Both the position numbers and the translations under genes were made by a program. 62,000 bases of DNA, from assembly GCA_029204225.1 (NCBI GenBank), contig CM055107.1, positions 45,024,010 to 45,086,009 of the forward strand. Direction: 5' to 3'. Shown here piece after piece: positions 1-14,046 of the stretch. The DNA comes from Diphasiastrum complanatum. Taxonomy: Eukaryota; Streptophyta; Lycopodiopsida; Lycopodiales; Lycopodiaceae. Each line of letters starts with the position of its first letter. The first letter of the stretch is position 1. Under the pieces are notes generated by a model that saw nothing but the letters and a program-made list of their open reading frames with translations, was not told the DNA's origin and did no database searches.

Positions 1-2262
1 AAATGGCATCACCTTAAACTCATAATGACCGTGACGAGTCCTAAAAGCTGTTTTTGAGACATCTTCCGATTTTATACGGACTTGATGATATCCCGATCTG
101 AGGTCTATTTTACTGAAAAACTTAGCCCCGTCGAGTTGATCAAACAACTCGTCTGCCCGAGGCATAGGGTATTTATTCTTAATTGTGACTTTATTGAGGG
201 CTCTGTAATCTACGCAAAGACGCATAGACCCCTCCTTCTTTTTCACCAATAGGACTGGTGAGGCCCATGGTGAACTACTGGTCTGAATTTGGCCTTTCCC
301 AAGATAGTCTGTTAGCTGCCTAGTTATTTCTTCATCCTCTGTTCGGCTGACCCGATACGGAGGTTTAGAAACAGGTGCTGTACCTGGTACTAGGTTTATT
401 ACATGATCTACCTCTCTGCTAGGTGGTAAACCATGTGGCAAATCTTCAGGAAAGACATCTTTAAATTTAGACAATAAAGTTTCTAATTTACTAATTTTCT
501 GCTGAATAGAACTGGAAATAGAAACTTCAGGAATAAACTGAAAGTCACATAAGAATACCTGATGGTCTTCGTCTCCGATTAGCTGACAGAGCTCTGAACT
601 ACAGACCATAGGGCTGTTGGGAACATCATGCTCCCCATGCAACTGGATCTCTCGGCCTTTATACTGAAAGCTGAGGGTGTTCTCCTGATAGTTTCTGTGG
701 AGGGAAGGTCCTAAACTGTAGAGCCAATCTCTCCCGAGAACAATGTCTGTTCGATCCAGGTGCATTATCTGAAAGTTTATTTGATCTTGGTACCCCTGAA
801 TACCAAGATTTAACTTACTTACCATAGTTTCCCATATTTTTTTATCTTCACCCTTAGCTAATGAAACTATGTACCTATGCTGACTAGGTACTTCTGGTAG
901 TTTAAGCTTTTTAACCAGGGTGTGGTTGATGAAATTATGGGTTGCCCCATCATCAACCATGACTCTTACTGACTGGTTACCAACTTTCCCATGCATACGT
1001 ACTAGGTCATGCGGCCCAAAGCTGAAGGGTCTCGCTAGCATTGCAGAGGTCAGCTGGCAACAGTGTTCATGATCTTCATGATACACTTTGATCTCGGAAG
1101 CTGCCGAGTCACTGGGGAAACATACAGTCTGAACAAGATGAACTTGTTTTTTATCTTTCTTATCTTTTTTAGTGAAAGGCCCCTTGGGACACTGTCTGAC
1201 TGTGTGTCCCTTGCCCATACACACAAAGCACAAACGTTCTTGTTTGGCTTTCTCAAAATCATCTGGTTTTAAGGGCTGTATGAGTGAAGGGCGTTTCTGA
1301 GGAGCTTCACCTTTAAATTTATCTTCTTTCTTTCTTTTTAAAAATTTCTTTTTAAATTGAAAGTCTTTCTGAGGAAGCTGCTCAGAAAGTGGTTGCTGTC
1401 TCGCTCTCTTCCTACCCACTGAATCATCATAGATTTGAGCATATCTGAGAGCTTGCTCAAGGGTAGTAGGCGAGTTTCTCTGGACCTCTACTTTATATTC
1501 ATCTTTGAGGCCACGGACAAATCCTCTGATTTTTTGATAGTCATCCATATTTTTAATCTTTAAAATTGCCTCTCGATACTGCGAGATATATTGGATGAGG
1601 GACTTGTCCATTACTGTTCTTTCCCAGGCTTCCCAGGCTCTATCAAGTTCATTCTCTGGTAGAAATTCTCTTAGGAAAGCTTCTTCAAAAGCTTTCCATG
1701 ACCGGGGAGTCTGCCCAGTCTCCTGGAGATTTAACCACCACTTATAGGCCATAGGCCCTAAAGAAAGACTGGCCTCAATTGCTTGCAAATGGTCAGGGGT
1801 TTGTTTAAGAGCATGAATGTTCTTCCATTTGCTGAGGAAGGTTTGTAGAATATCTGCATTTCTATCCTTCTCTTCCCCATTAAAAGTAGGAGGCTTTAAA
1901 TCTTTAAAAACACTGGGGTGAGACCGTAAAGTCTCACCCGAAACTGATGGAAGTGGAGAAGGGGATAACTGAGAAGTGGAGGGAAGGCTTCCTTTTGCGG
2001 AACTCAAAATCAAGTTTTTGAGTTCAGCGAACGAGTCGTCCACACTGGACTTGAAATTGGCTAATGCCAGCTTCAGTTCATCCACCTCTGTTACCAATTG
2101 GAGGAACTGCTCCTTGGTAACCAGTTCGTCGAGTTCTTCGGCGAACTGTTCCTGTTCTTCTACTTCCATAGGTTCCTTCCCTTTACTGTAAGCCAAGGCT
2201 TCTGTTTCAAGTTCGTCGAAGCCTCTCTCCTGGGGTTGATCAGGTCCCTGAGGAGTGGTCAT
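1..2262 (-). CDS. Ty3/gypsy retrotransposon Gag-Pol polyprotein, 5' part
   Basis: One frame stays open from an ATG at 2262 to the left edge (754 codons), so the element continues outside the window. In order: an N-terminal acidic coiled region; a retrotransposon Gag domain at about residues 112-257; a basic linker; a CCHC zinc knuckle ([14 protein letters not shown]) at about 342-355; a retropepsin-like protease at about 436 (VDDGATHNF) with LGRDWL following near 508; then the start of reverse transcriptase with [11 protein letters not shown] and [12 protein letters not shown] near 680-735. This Gag-PR-RT order in a single frame is normal for Ty3/gypsy elements. The protease has DDG where DSG or DTG is usual. 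The absence of stops or shifts suggests recent activity. RNase H and integrase are not in view. Confidence 0.93.
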   Translation of the reverse strand, partial: MTTPQGPDQPQERGFDELETEALAYSKGKEPMEVEEQEQFAEELDELVTKEQFLQLVTEVDELKLALANFKSSVDDSFAELKNLILSSAKGSLPSTSQLSPSPLPSVSGETLRSHPSVFKDLKPPTFNGEEKDRNADILQTFLSKWKNIHALKQTPDHLQAIEASLSLGPMAYKWWLNLQETGQTPRSWKAFEEAFLREFLPENELDRAWEAWERTVMDKSLIQYISQYREAILKIKNMDDYQKIRGFVRGLKDEYKVEVQRNSPTTLEQALRYAQIYDDSVGRKRARQQPLSEQLPQKDFQFKKKFLKRKKEDKFKGEAPQKRPSLIQPLKPDDFEKAKQERLCFVCMGKGHTVRQCPKGPFTKKDKKDKKQVHLVQTVCFPSDSAASEIKVYHEDHEHCCQLTSAMLARPFSFGPHDLVRMHGKVGNQSVRVMVDDGATHNFINHTLVKKLKLPEVPSQHRYIVSLAKGEDKKIWETMVSKLNLGIQGYQDQINFQIMHLDRTDIVLGRDWLYSLGPSLHRNYQENTLSFQYKGREIQLHGEHDVPNSPMVCSSELCQLIGDEDHQVFLCDFQFIPEVSISSSIQQKISKLETLLSKFKDVFPEDLPHGLPPSREVDHVINLVPGTAPVSKPPYRVSRTEDEEITRQLTDYLGKGQIQTSSSPWASPVLLVKKKEGSMRLCVDYRALNKVTIKNKYPMPRADELFDQLDGAKFFSKIDLRSGYHQVRIKSEDVSKTAFRTRHGHYEFKVMPF

Positions 2263-3050
2263 CTTCGAAATTGAAAGAGAGCTACCTTAACTTCTGAAGG
2301 AAAAAAGTCTAAAAGACTAATTTACAACTGTACAAGGGAAAGGAAAGATGACTTAGCTGTTTCTGAGGACTGTACTTCCAAAGAAAGAATGAAGAGGAAC
2401 CCTTTCAGCTCTTTTCCCCAAGATTTCAGACCTGCTATTCCGAAAAATGCCAGTTTGAGGCTTCAAAACGGTACTAAATTTCTCGATTTTTTGAGGATAG
2501 TAGCTCGCTGGTCTGATTGCAATCCAACTTGTCCACAAAAAGGCAAATCTGAAGTCCAAAAACCCTTCTGAGTTCTGAAATTTCAGAAGTCTCCTACTCG
2601 CTGATCTGGTAGGAATCCTCTTGCTCCAAATCTCTGACGTTGGGGCCCAAAAACTTGTTGAAAAACCAGATTTTCAGAAGCACTGGCAGCGCTTTCCCTG
2701 CTCCTCTTTTTTGGCTTCCAACTCGCTGAAAACCAGTGACTTTTTCCCTGGAAATCGGATGTAGGTCTCTGACTGTACAGCGATGGAGGTGCTGGCTTCT
2801 TCCTACTCTAATTTCGCTGGGAAAACTATAGAGAATCCTCTGAACTCAGTGAGAAACAGCTGTTTTTTCAGCGAGTTACCTACACTTGGAATCTAACTCC
2901 TTGCTACTGTGATTTCTCAGTGGAAATCAGAAGTTTGAAGGCTGCTCCTACAGCGATCCTCCTCCTCTATTCCTCTCTGAGAATCTGAGAAACACTTCCT
3001 ATCTTCTGATAGCTTTCTCTACTGCTGTCCTAAACTCCCTAGGATGGAGA
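2263..3050 (-). other. Untranslated leader of the left Ty3 element
   Basis: This stretch lies between the gag start codon and the primer binding site. It contains no gene. Short imperfect repeats of the type ctcgctg..tggtagg recur. It is the expected position of the leader and packaging region of an LTR retrotransposon. Confidence 0.7.
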
Positions 3051-3064
3051 TGGCTCTGATACCA
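3051..3064 (-). other. Primer binding site, initiator tRNA-Met type
   Basis: The minus strand reads tggtatcagagcca, the usual plant retrotransposon complement to the 3' end of initiator tRNA-Met. It sits one base inside the LTR end that starts (plus strand) with TGTAATAG at 3066. Confidence 0.88.
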
Positions 3065-3065
3065 G

Positions 3066-3423
3066 TGTAATAGATCCTAACACCACAGTAGGGCAAACAC
3101 TCACTGATCCACCCAACCTTGCCTACTCCCTGATATAGAGTAAGCCCCTCCTAGCCCAGTGTGAGGACTGGTAGCATGCTACTGCCAAGTGTCGGCCACG
3201 TGGCACTGACGTGGCCGACTGCACGTCGGGACCCAACTGGGGGCCCTATCCTGTTGACAGGGTCCCTAGGCTGTGTTAGGCCCGCCATGGCTATGGACCG
3301 TGCTGGGGCACACTACTCACACTGTCTTGCCCTGTTGGTCATGTACGCTGGACACGACCCTGACTGTGGTATCTGACCTATCTGTGTTCTCTAGGGTTCG
3401 GCACTGGTTACGAGCTCGTAACA
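3066..3423 (-). repeat. 5' LTR of the left Ty3 element
   Basis: The inner edge is fixed by the primer binding site: the plus strand starts TGTAAT, so the LTR ends ATTACA in element orientation. The outer edge is less certain. I place it at 3423, where the minus strand begins TGTTAC; 3456 (TGTTCT) is an alternative. The partner LTR is outside the window, so the length of about 358 bp cannot be confirmed. Confidence 0.6.
3191..3219. repeat. Perfect 11-bp inverted repeat inside the LTR
   Basis: GTCGGCCACGT at 3191-3201 and ACGTGGCCGAC at 3209-3219 are exact reverse complements separated by 7 bases. Each arm carries an ACGT core of the kind bound by plant bZIP or bHLH factors. It may be an LTR enhancer; that role is inferred. 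Confidence 0.7.
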
Positions 3424-4564
3424 CTATGATTGAGACTCCGATAGTACCAAAGAACATAGTCTGAACTTATAAATAAAAAAAATCAAAATACTGATAAATA
3501 AGTGATCCAAACTACGAAATTGGTACTCATCAGTTTCAAAACGAGTACTATGAAAGTACCAAATGAATCAATATAAGGCACAAAGATTACTTGCATCTTG
3601 ATTTCAGGCGTTAAGAAAGTCGTCTTGATCGTTGCATTAGGGCCCTTTTTGGACTCAAAAAGGGCCTCTTCACTAATTATAATTAGTGTTAATGATGACA
3701 TGTGTACCAATGAGAGAGTGACAATTGAGATGGAGTGGTCTGCGCTGGCCCGCTCCCTCTCCCACAATGACCCGCTCCCTCCCTCCCGGACGCGGACACT
3801 TATCGGCGCGCAGGGCCCGGAGGGCGCCATTTTTTTCCTGTCCCCTCTCCTATATGGTACTTGTGGGGGAGGGAGGTGTTGTTGGGGGCACGTGCAACAC
3901 GCGCCCACCTCTTGTCGTGGCTCCAAGTGAGAACAAGGGGGAGGGAGCGGAAAGTACAAGGGAGCGGGCCAGCGGGGTGGGGGAGGGAAGTACGAGGAGT
4001 GGGGGGGGGTGGGGGGGGGGGGGGTGGGGGGGGGCAATGTACTCCCATACCCCTCCCCCCCATTTTTTTTTTCACTTTTTCTTTTCAAAATGGAGGCCCA
4101 AAGAAATATTGGGCCCCCTTTTAAGTCAATCTCAGTTAATAAAAATGAGTTTTGAAGGGCTTGAAAAAATCAAGATTATATTGGATTCAAAATTTGAAAA
4201 TCCACTAAAATTGTGTGTCCTTTTAAATCAACCAACATCTTCATAAATTCATACATCTTTGTACGACATGCTGTTGTATATGTTCGCATACACATCGGTG
4301 GATAATTGAAACATGTTATGATATCCAGGGATAGGCTCCATGAGAAACCGGATTGCTCTCACCAGGTGTGAATAGATCATTACCAGTTGTGTCTGGTCCG
4401 AAGGTTGTATGTATTGATCATGTCTTTGCCTTGGCCATAATATAGGCCTTCAACTACTCTCCTTCCTCTAACAATTCTGTTGTGTCATGCATCCTTTTGT
4501 GCTATCGCTGCCTGGTACATCATCTTGGTGCATTTAAGAAGGTAGAAATCCTCTCCCCTCTCTA
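3424..4564. other. Gene-free stretch with GTACCAAA words and a long G tract
   Basis: No convincing gene is seen. At 3440-3560 there are several copies of GTACCAAA or its complement, the same word that is dense at 5230-5440. At 3730-4080 the sequence turns G-rich, with almost pure G at 4001-4034. The long proline-rich and glycine-rich frames here are artefacts of that composition. Confidence 0.6.
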
Positions 4565-6473
4565 CTACTTTGACCGCAAAATTGTCCCTAGTGGACAACA
4601 AGCACACAAACTATCAGAGTTCCCCTCATACATGGGCATGCTGGTGTCATTATGCATTGACATAGACCCATAAGCACCGTCATTATCTCCAGTGTCATCG
4701 TCTTCGTCGTTGCTAGGTGCCTCTGACTCTGACAATAGCTGGATAAACAAATATTTTCACTCTTCCATGTGTTGTCTGTTCCTCCATCTTCTCCATTGCC
4801 CTGTAATACATGAATCGCAAAAACATGACAATGTGCGACATCGTACTGTGCATGGACTATCTTGGAAATATCCGTCAACACAATAGAATGAGCAACGGTC
4901 CCATTTCACATCACGTTGCACCTCATCCTTGTTGACTAGCCAGAAAACCCTTCTTAAACTACAACTGTGACCTTCTCCTTTTGGCCTAAATATTTCTTTT
5001 AGATATGCGACCACATATGCTACACATTTCAAGGGCCAGCCGTCTGGTTTCAACTCCTCGTGAGTGAGAGTTCTCTTGATGACCGAGCTCGCTCCGTCGT
5101 GCTCGTCTTTTTCATGGCTTGAGGCAAAAAAATTATGCATCATTTGCAGACCTGTTAAGTGATAATATCTGGCCAAAACTCGAACAATTTGTTAGATTTT
5201 TTATGTTTATGTAGGCTGCAATAAATTGTGCTTGCAAATAGTACCCATAGTTCCGAACATGGTGTCCTGTCTATTAGCAATTTGGTACTATATTTGGGTG
5301 TCCCGTATAGTCCCAATTTGGTACTATATCTATTAGGAAAATAGTACCAAAATTGGTACTCCAAAACAGTGTATTTTGGTACTACAAAAGGGACTATGTA
5401 TTTAAAGTCTTATAGTTCAGTACCAATTTTGGTACTATCTGAAGTAACAAACCTGAAAACTACAGAGTAATAATAATAGATAGTGAGAACCCCCAACAAA
5501 TATATCTGGCCACGAAGAAGAAAGGCCTTTGAGCTTTGAATTGGGATGCCGCACCGTTTGACCACACCCATTGACACCTCAGATTATACCCACTCTCTTT
5601 CAACCAATTGTCATGCAGTAATAGACAGTGCTGTATGAATAGGGTGTCATGCAGCTTATCGTCTGATATGTAAAGATGAAGAGTCTTTTTAGTTGCACCT
5701 GCAGAGTTTCTGACATACGTTATGTGCACAAGTATCGTGACTTGATTAGAGCACCAGTGCATGAATTGTATCTCGTTTTCCATCTTGAACGAATAATTCT
5801 CCGCAAAGTTAGTGACTGAAACAACAACACCTGAAGGAAATTTCAGCAAGCAGTCTTTAAATTGTTGTGACTGCCACCAAAACACAAAGTTATGCTTGAT
5901 TAAGTTTTTCAGATGTGCTAAAACCAGGTCAACAAAAGCATTGCTCTGCATTCTTTGCACTGCCAAATCCTTTCTCTTCTTCATAGAACCGACCTCATCA
6001 ACAAAGCCTGACGCAACATCTGTAAAGATCTTCACAAATAACTCCCTGTTGTCCACTGATGTCTCAAAGGGACATAATGGCAATGTGCAAATGCCACATT
6101 TACTGCAGTCCCCGAACAAGTATTTTTTTGCATGGTATTCTGAATTAGGAGGCTTTGCACATAAAAGCGATCCCCACATATTGATGATGCTGGGACAAAC
6201 AGATTGGTTTGCTTTGCAAATATCCGATTCCTGAATTTTGCAACAGATGGAACATGTGCAAGCATGATCCTTTCCATGATGACCAAACACGTTTTGTCTC
6301 ATATGATTAAATGCCTCCTTAAAATATATCATTTGCAAATGGTACACACAGAACAAGTGTACCACTCCTTCAGTTTTCGAACAAAATAAGGCTTCAACGC
6401 CTCAAAGAATCTAAGAGATATTTGCACTTCTGGGTGAGCCCTTCTGAATCTTTGAAACAGCTCGACCTGTGGC
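4565..6473 (-). pseudogene. Transposase-like gene (FAENY / HEKxxxDGA family), disrupted
   Basis: Reading right to left, an exon begins after an acceptor at 6474-6475, shifts frame within a gtgtgt run near 6345, stays open through motifs FAENYSF, NEIQFMHW and WSNGAASQFK, and reaches about 5497. Coding resumes near 5175 with NFFASSHEK, HDGA and IKR, then RRVFWLV and a cysteine-rich LSCFCDSC segment. An in-frame TGA at 4757-4759 interrupts it, where the family alignment I remember would have Trp, and the frame then runs to 4565. From memory these motifs belong to an uncharacterised family spread through animal and plant genomes and resembling DDE-type transposases; I cannot name it formally. The frameshift and nonsense codon argue for a relic. 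Confidence 0.6.
5165..5512. mobile_element. Small insertion flanked by an 11-bp direct repeat, possible intron
   Basis: ATATCTGGCCA occurs at 5165-5175 and again at 5502-5512, exactly where the coding sequence of the surrounding gene is split. The reading is colinear if one copy plus the 326-bp interior is removed. The interior is full of TTTGGTACTAT words. It could instead be spliced: the minus strand offers GT at 5497-5496 and AG at 5153-5152, which joins the frames. I see no clear terminal inverted repeats. Confidence 0.5.
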
Positions 6474-9244
<2,771 letters not shown>

Positions 9245-9592
9245 ATGAAAAAAGTTGTCATGTTGCATACTTTTATTAATGGAACAGATCATGCTACCTG
9301 TAACGCTGCTGGACCTGAGGATAAGGTACTTTTCATGGTTGACCTATTGGACACATTACATTGGGTTAAACTTTACATGGAGTACGTTAAGACCAAGACT
9401 GATCCCTTGGGTATCATTGAAAACTTTGTTACTGACTTGGTCGGGCTCGCTGAAAAATATGAAAGGGAAGAGAAATTTTATGATTCTCATATCAGAAAAG
9501 TTTTTTCTTGTCTTGAAAAAGAAAATGACGCTCTTTCTACTGATCCCACTCCTGCTATTACCGATTCACCTCCACCTCCACACCCTCTATAG
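9245..9592 (+). CDS. Unrecognised ORF, 115 aa
   Basis: I do not recognise this protein. It is mostly helical in appearance with a charged middle (EKYEREEK) and ends in a proline-rich tail. A second overlapping frame continues from about 9560 to 9944, so the coding sequence may change frame around 9590. Together with the ORF at 10101-10547 it may be one decayed gene, possibly gag-like because of the basic Gly-Lys C-terminus downstream. No start context or promoter supports it, so it could be chance. Confidence 0.25.
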   Translation: MKKVVMLHTFINGTDHATCNAAGPEDKVLFMVDLLDTLHWVKLYMEYVKTKTDPLGIIENFVTDLVGLAEKYEREEKFYDSHIRKVFSCLEKENDALSTDPTPAITDSPPPPHPL

Positions 9593-10100
9593 CACCTCAC
9601 AACTTGAAACCTTCTCACAAGAAATCTGTGATATTGGTGATCAATCCACTTTTGAATTCTGCCTATCCAAAAATTGCCAAGTCCCCTTTGTTTCTTCATG
9701 CACTATCGAACTCAAGTCTTCTCGTACTGCTTTCAAGCTTTGGAGCTTACCCACTATCAATTTTCTTGCTCCACTACCTATTGAGCTTTGGATTATTCTT
9801 GCACATCTCACTGATAAAGAAATACAAACCTGCAAACTCGCTGCCTTGAACAAAAACTCCATTCTTGAGACTCCCATTGCCTTTGATAATATCATATGTA
9901 TGAACAAATTTGAACCTTCTCGTTGCCCTTCTGAGCAAACCTAGGCACGAATTCGTGGACATTTTGACACCGGTTTCAATAGAATTAATCTCCACCGAGC
10001 TAGAATTTGGAACTGGAAAAGACCTTTCTTCAAGTGCAGATGTGGTGACAAATGCAAAAATCAGTCCTCCATTATCTAGTTTGACCATGCCATCTAGTAT

Positions 10101-10547
10101 ATGATGAACAACCTGAGCATTTTCTTTCCTGGTGCTTCTATACATAACCAACTCAATGCTTTTTTTATGTGGCTTCACAAACCTACTAGGGAGGTTGTCA
10201 AAGCACACATGACTTTTCTCTTTCTTCATCAACACATGATAGATGCTTCCAGTGAGCTTGCTGCTAATCCTTCTGCCAAACTCCTTGCAAACCTAGGCGA
10301 TGCTGAGAATATTAGAGAAATCGAATGTTTGTTTAAAAGACCTAGCTTTTCCACTTTGCAAGACAAATTCTTTCAAAACTCCAATAGAAAACCAGGCACT
10401 TTTAACCTCAACAACCCAAGCTCTGTCATATCAGGCCAAGGTGGAGGTAAAAAAAAGAAATTTATAGGATACAGAGGCAAAGAAGGGCAAGGGAGTGGTA
10501 CAAAGGAAGATTTGCCGATCAAGAGACTGAATTTTTATAGGGATTGA
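10101..10547 (+). CDS. Unrecognised ORF with basic Gly-rich tail, 148 aa
   Basis: I see no known domain. The C-terminal third is basic and glycine-rich (GQGGGKKKKFIGYRGKEG), as in nucleic-acid-binding tails of Gag proteins. It lies 160 bases after the end of the previous ORF system on the same strand. A weaker frame continues to 10900 in another phase. Most likely this is transposon-derived debris. Confidence 0.3.
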   Translation: MMNNLSIFFPGASIHNQLNAFFMWLHKPTREVVKAHMTFLFLHQHMIDASSELAANPSAKLLANLGDAENIREIECLFKRPSFSTLQDKFFQNSNRKPGTFNLNNPSSVISGQGGGKKKKFIGYRGKEGQGSGTKEDLPIKRLNFYRD

Positions 10548-10962
10548 TATGTTTGCAAGACGATGAGGTTCTGGACAAGAGGGAAGTGATCAGGAACACT
10601 ATGGATCGCCTACAACTCATTACGCATGATACCAACAGAACTCTCTTTCTACATTTAATTTATCGCAATAGGATATTTGAGACCATTCATGTGAAGCAGT
10701 TTTATGCTCATATTTTATTACAGTTATTCAGCTTTATACATGAGTCCTTCTACGATATTGTTTTTGGTTGGTCATACATGCCGAATGTTAGAATGGATTG
10801 GTATTTTCCTTATGAAGACTTTTGTAATTTTCAAGTTGAAAACCTACAAGCTTGCTCATGTATTACTTTGAAACGTTTGTGTGTGTGTGTTTTGTATTAA
10901 ACATTAGTTTAGGGTATTCAAGAGTGATAGATAAATAAGTAGTGTTTGATAGAAAATTTATA

Positions 10963-11809
<847 letters not shown>

Positions 11810-12470
11810 TCATAAATTTCCGATCGTGTCTCTTTGATGATGTGAGCTACCCTCATATTCAACATCCTCTTCTTCTAATTCTATCTCATCCAAACATGGG
11901 GACCTCAAATTACCCCCAATTTGGTCTTGTACAATCGTAGGAATCTCATCATTTCCATTTGTACTTTCTTCTCCCATCATTTCGACATCATTTGGAGTTT
12001 GGATGAGTGGTTCAGGTTCTTCCAAAACGTTGTCAAAATTGGGTGGTGGTTCGTCATGTGTATCCAATTCAACAATATATTTTCCTTCAAACACACGTCG
12101 TTTTCTTGCATTAAGTTGGATCACATACCACCATCTTGGGTCTATTCAATCTGGATAGAATATAATTTGCCAAAGAGTTAAAAAAAATAAGTTAGTCTTA
12201 TAAGATTGATACATAAACAATTGGATTGCGAATATTAATGACATTGGAATTTTAGAGTCTCACTTGTTCGCAACGTCGTCGCAATACTAAAGTGTCATGA
12301 GAGTCCATCGATATACATTTTGTTGAGTTGATTTGAAAAAAATTGAGTTATAATTTCTAAGCATGGCGTTGTTTCCACGATAGATGACTTTAATCCATAA
12401 GTATTGGCCGTTAGTCTCGTAATCGACTTCATAAATATGTTGCAATGTGCCGACATAGTCTAGGACCAGT
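11810..12470 (-). pseudogene. CACTA (En/Spm) transposase C-terminal fragment, DUF4216-like
   Basis: Reading right to left, YVGTLQHIYEVDYETNG followed by LWIKVIYRG matches the start of DUF4216, the domain at the C-terminus of plant CACTA transposases, where a YYG..+I.ELDY pattern is usual. After stops and a shift, DPRWWYVIQLNARKRRVFEG matches its end. An acidic tail of 104 codons closes it at 11810. The upstream transposase is absent, so this is an isolated 3' fragment. Confidence 0.6.
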
Positions 12471-12621
12471 GAATTTGTGGATGCAGTTCAAAGTGCATGG
12501 AGTGTTAATCATATAACACATTATATGGTAAGATTTCGATGTTACACTACTATAGACAAATATGTGCAATTAATTTAGATACTTTTGAAACTGATTTAGA
12601 TTATGTTTTTATGACATGCAG
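12471..12621. other. Junction between CACTA relic and transposase-like exon
   Basis: There is no gene of its own. The stretch ends in a plausible splice acceptor (tgacatgcag) for the exon that follows. Confidence 0.4.
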
Positions 12622-12885
12622 CACATATTACGGCATCATTCAACATTCTTTGCAAGAAATAGTGGAAGTCTTAGCATATGGTCATCGCAAGGAATGGAAA
12701 AATCTCATTGGCAAGCAAGAGTGACATTTCATAAAAGTACACAACATGGTGGGAGTAGCACAAAGAATAGCTATATACTGCAACTTTTCCAATGGTTTTA
12801 CAGAAGAATCCAAATTCGTCATAATAGAAAATTGACGGATTATAAAAAAAATTCAAAAAACATGCAAATTTATACAAGCCAATAG
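12622..12885 (+). pseudogene. Terminal exon of a transposase-like gene, copy A
   Basis: The open exon encodes HILRHHSTFFA, GSLSIWSSQGMEKSHWQA, THGG-type residues and LFQWFYRR. The same exon is found reversed at 20800-21070 with clear nucleotide similarity, including the acceptor position. The QGMEKSHxxA and FYR pattern closes an uncharacterised transposase-like family that I know from plants and cnidarians but cannot name. No upstream exons of this copy are recognisable, so it is a 3' fragment. Confidence 0.55.
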
Positions 12886-13377
12886 GCAATAGACATACAA
12901 TGAAATTTTGTATATTAAATGAAAAAGTTTACAAAATTTGGTTATTTAAACAAAGCACAGGCAAGAATGGAAAAGTAAGGCGCGCTTGAGAACAATACTA
13001 GAGCAAGCAGTATCGGTTCCAGGCACATGTAAACAGATGCTAAACAAAGACAAGTGTGTGCTTGAAATCGATATCCGGCACAGAACTCAAAAAATTTACG
13101 TGAAAATCCGTGCTGGAAATGACCAATTTATAAAAAAAATTTGCACGTGGATGAGGTCCAATAGAACACGTGTTGTCCCATGATTTGTCAGGAATATTTC
13201 GCCATACAAAGAATGATTGATCTGACCTTTGTCACGGGCAGAATGTCACATGTCATATTCTCATTGGTGCACATGTCCTAAACCCACATAGCCTCATTAT
13301 GGAGTCATATGAACCTATATTGACTAGGCACGTGGACCACTTAGATGCCACAACCTTTTTATCACACGTGCGCAAAT
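12886..13377. other. Gene-free stretch upstream of the H3-like relic
   Basis: No protein is recognisable. The end of this stretch (13320-13377) contains CACGTG-related words (gcacgtgg, cacacgtgcg) just before a TATA-like box, which fits an old promoter. Confidence 0.4.
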
Positions 13378-13389
13378 TTTTTATATATA
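13378..13389 (+). promoter_or_regulatory. TATA-like box upstream of the H3-like relic
   Basis: ttttatatata lies about 300 bases before the H3-like ATG. It is followed by a pyrimidine-rich stretch of the kind seen in 5' untranslated regions. Assignment as promoter is inferred from position only. Confidence 0.35.
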
Positions 13390-13688
13390 CCGCCTCAGAA
13401 TTTTTATTTTTTCTCGCAAACTTTTTGTTTATCACTCTCAAGCGCACTCTTTGTACGTTCCGTGTCCACCATTACTCCTTGCGCTCGAGATCGATACCGC
13501 TATACTGCCGATATCTCTTTCAAGCGCAGATCTTCATGTTTCTTTGTTTCTCTTGTAATATTCCGCTCGAAACCGATATTCAGTCCTTTCTTTTGCAAAT
13601 TTTTTTGTTTTCATTCTTTGTGCTTGGTTTTGATATTCAAATCACAAACTTTTTTTTTTCAAATTTACTTCTTTTAATTCTAAGAATG

Positions 13689-14046
13689 ATGGCTAGGATG
13701 AAATCCACTGCCCATGCCATTACTTCTGTATAGCCATCCCATGTCCGTGTTTCCCCTGGTACTGGCTGTAGACATGACAGAAGGCAGGTCTAGTTGAGGG
13801 AGATAAAAAAACTTCAGAGATCAACTGAATTGTTGATCCCTAGAGATCCTTTTGGCCGATCTGTTAGGAATGTCACCCTGTCACTTGGGCTTGATGTTCA
13901 TTTTGCCATGACAACCATGTAGGCCTTACAGGGTGCTGCAGAAGATTTTTTGTCTCGGTTTTGAGGATTTCTATCTTTTGGCCATGCATGGTAGGCATGT
14001 TACCATCATGCCTAAAGATTTCGTTATTCTCAAATGACTTCAGGAC
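13689..14046 (+). pseudogene. Histone H3 / CENH3-like histone-fold relic
   Basis: The reading starts MARMKST, as in H3 (MARTK). It then gives PGT, LREIKKLQRSTELLIP, DPFGRSVR, LDVHFA, ALQGAAEDFL and, after one extra T in the run at 13959-13962, EDFYLLAMHGRHVTIMPKD. These are the alphaN, alpha1, alpha2 and alpha3 segments of an H3 fold, in order and at normal spacing. LLIP..PF followed by VT, and AAEDFL, resemble centromeric CENH3 more than canonical H3. In-frame TAG codons lie at 13731 and at two later sites, and the alpha3 segment ends in TGA codons of the CGA-to-TGA type. The canonical lysine-rich tail is mostly lost. It is a decayed copy. Confidence 0.72.

Noticed and set aside
3483-4246. 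Long proline-rich and glycine-rich frames on both strands
   Set aside because: They arise from the G-rich, C-rich block at 3730-4080. There is no domain, start context or splice structure, and both strands are open over the same bases.
5460-6365. Apparent GTG-started 301-codon ORF as a free-standing gene
   Set aside because: Its start lies within coding sequence that continues upstream in another frame, so it is an internal part of the disrupted transposase-like gene.
9774-10235. Minus-strand frame of 153 codons opposite the unrecognised plus-strand ORFs
   Set aside because: No domain, and it overlaps plus-strand frames with better composition. I could not decide firmly and did not list it.
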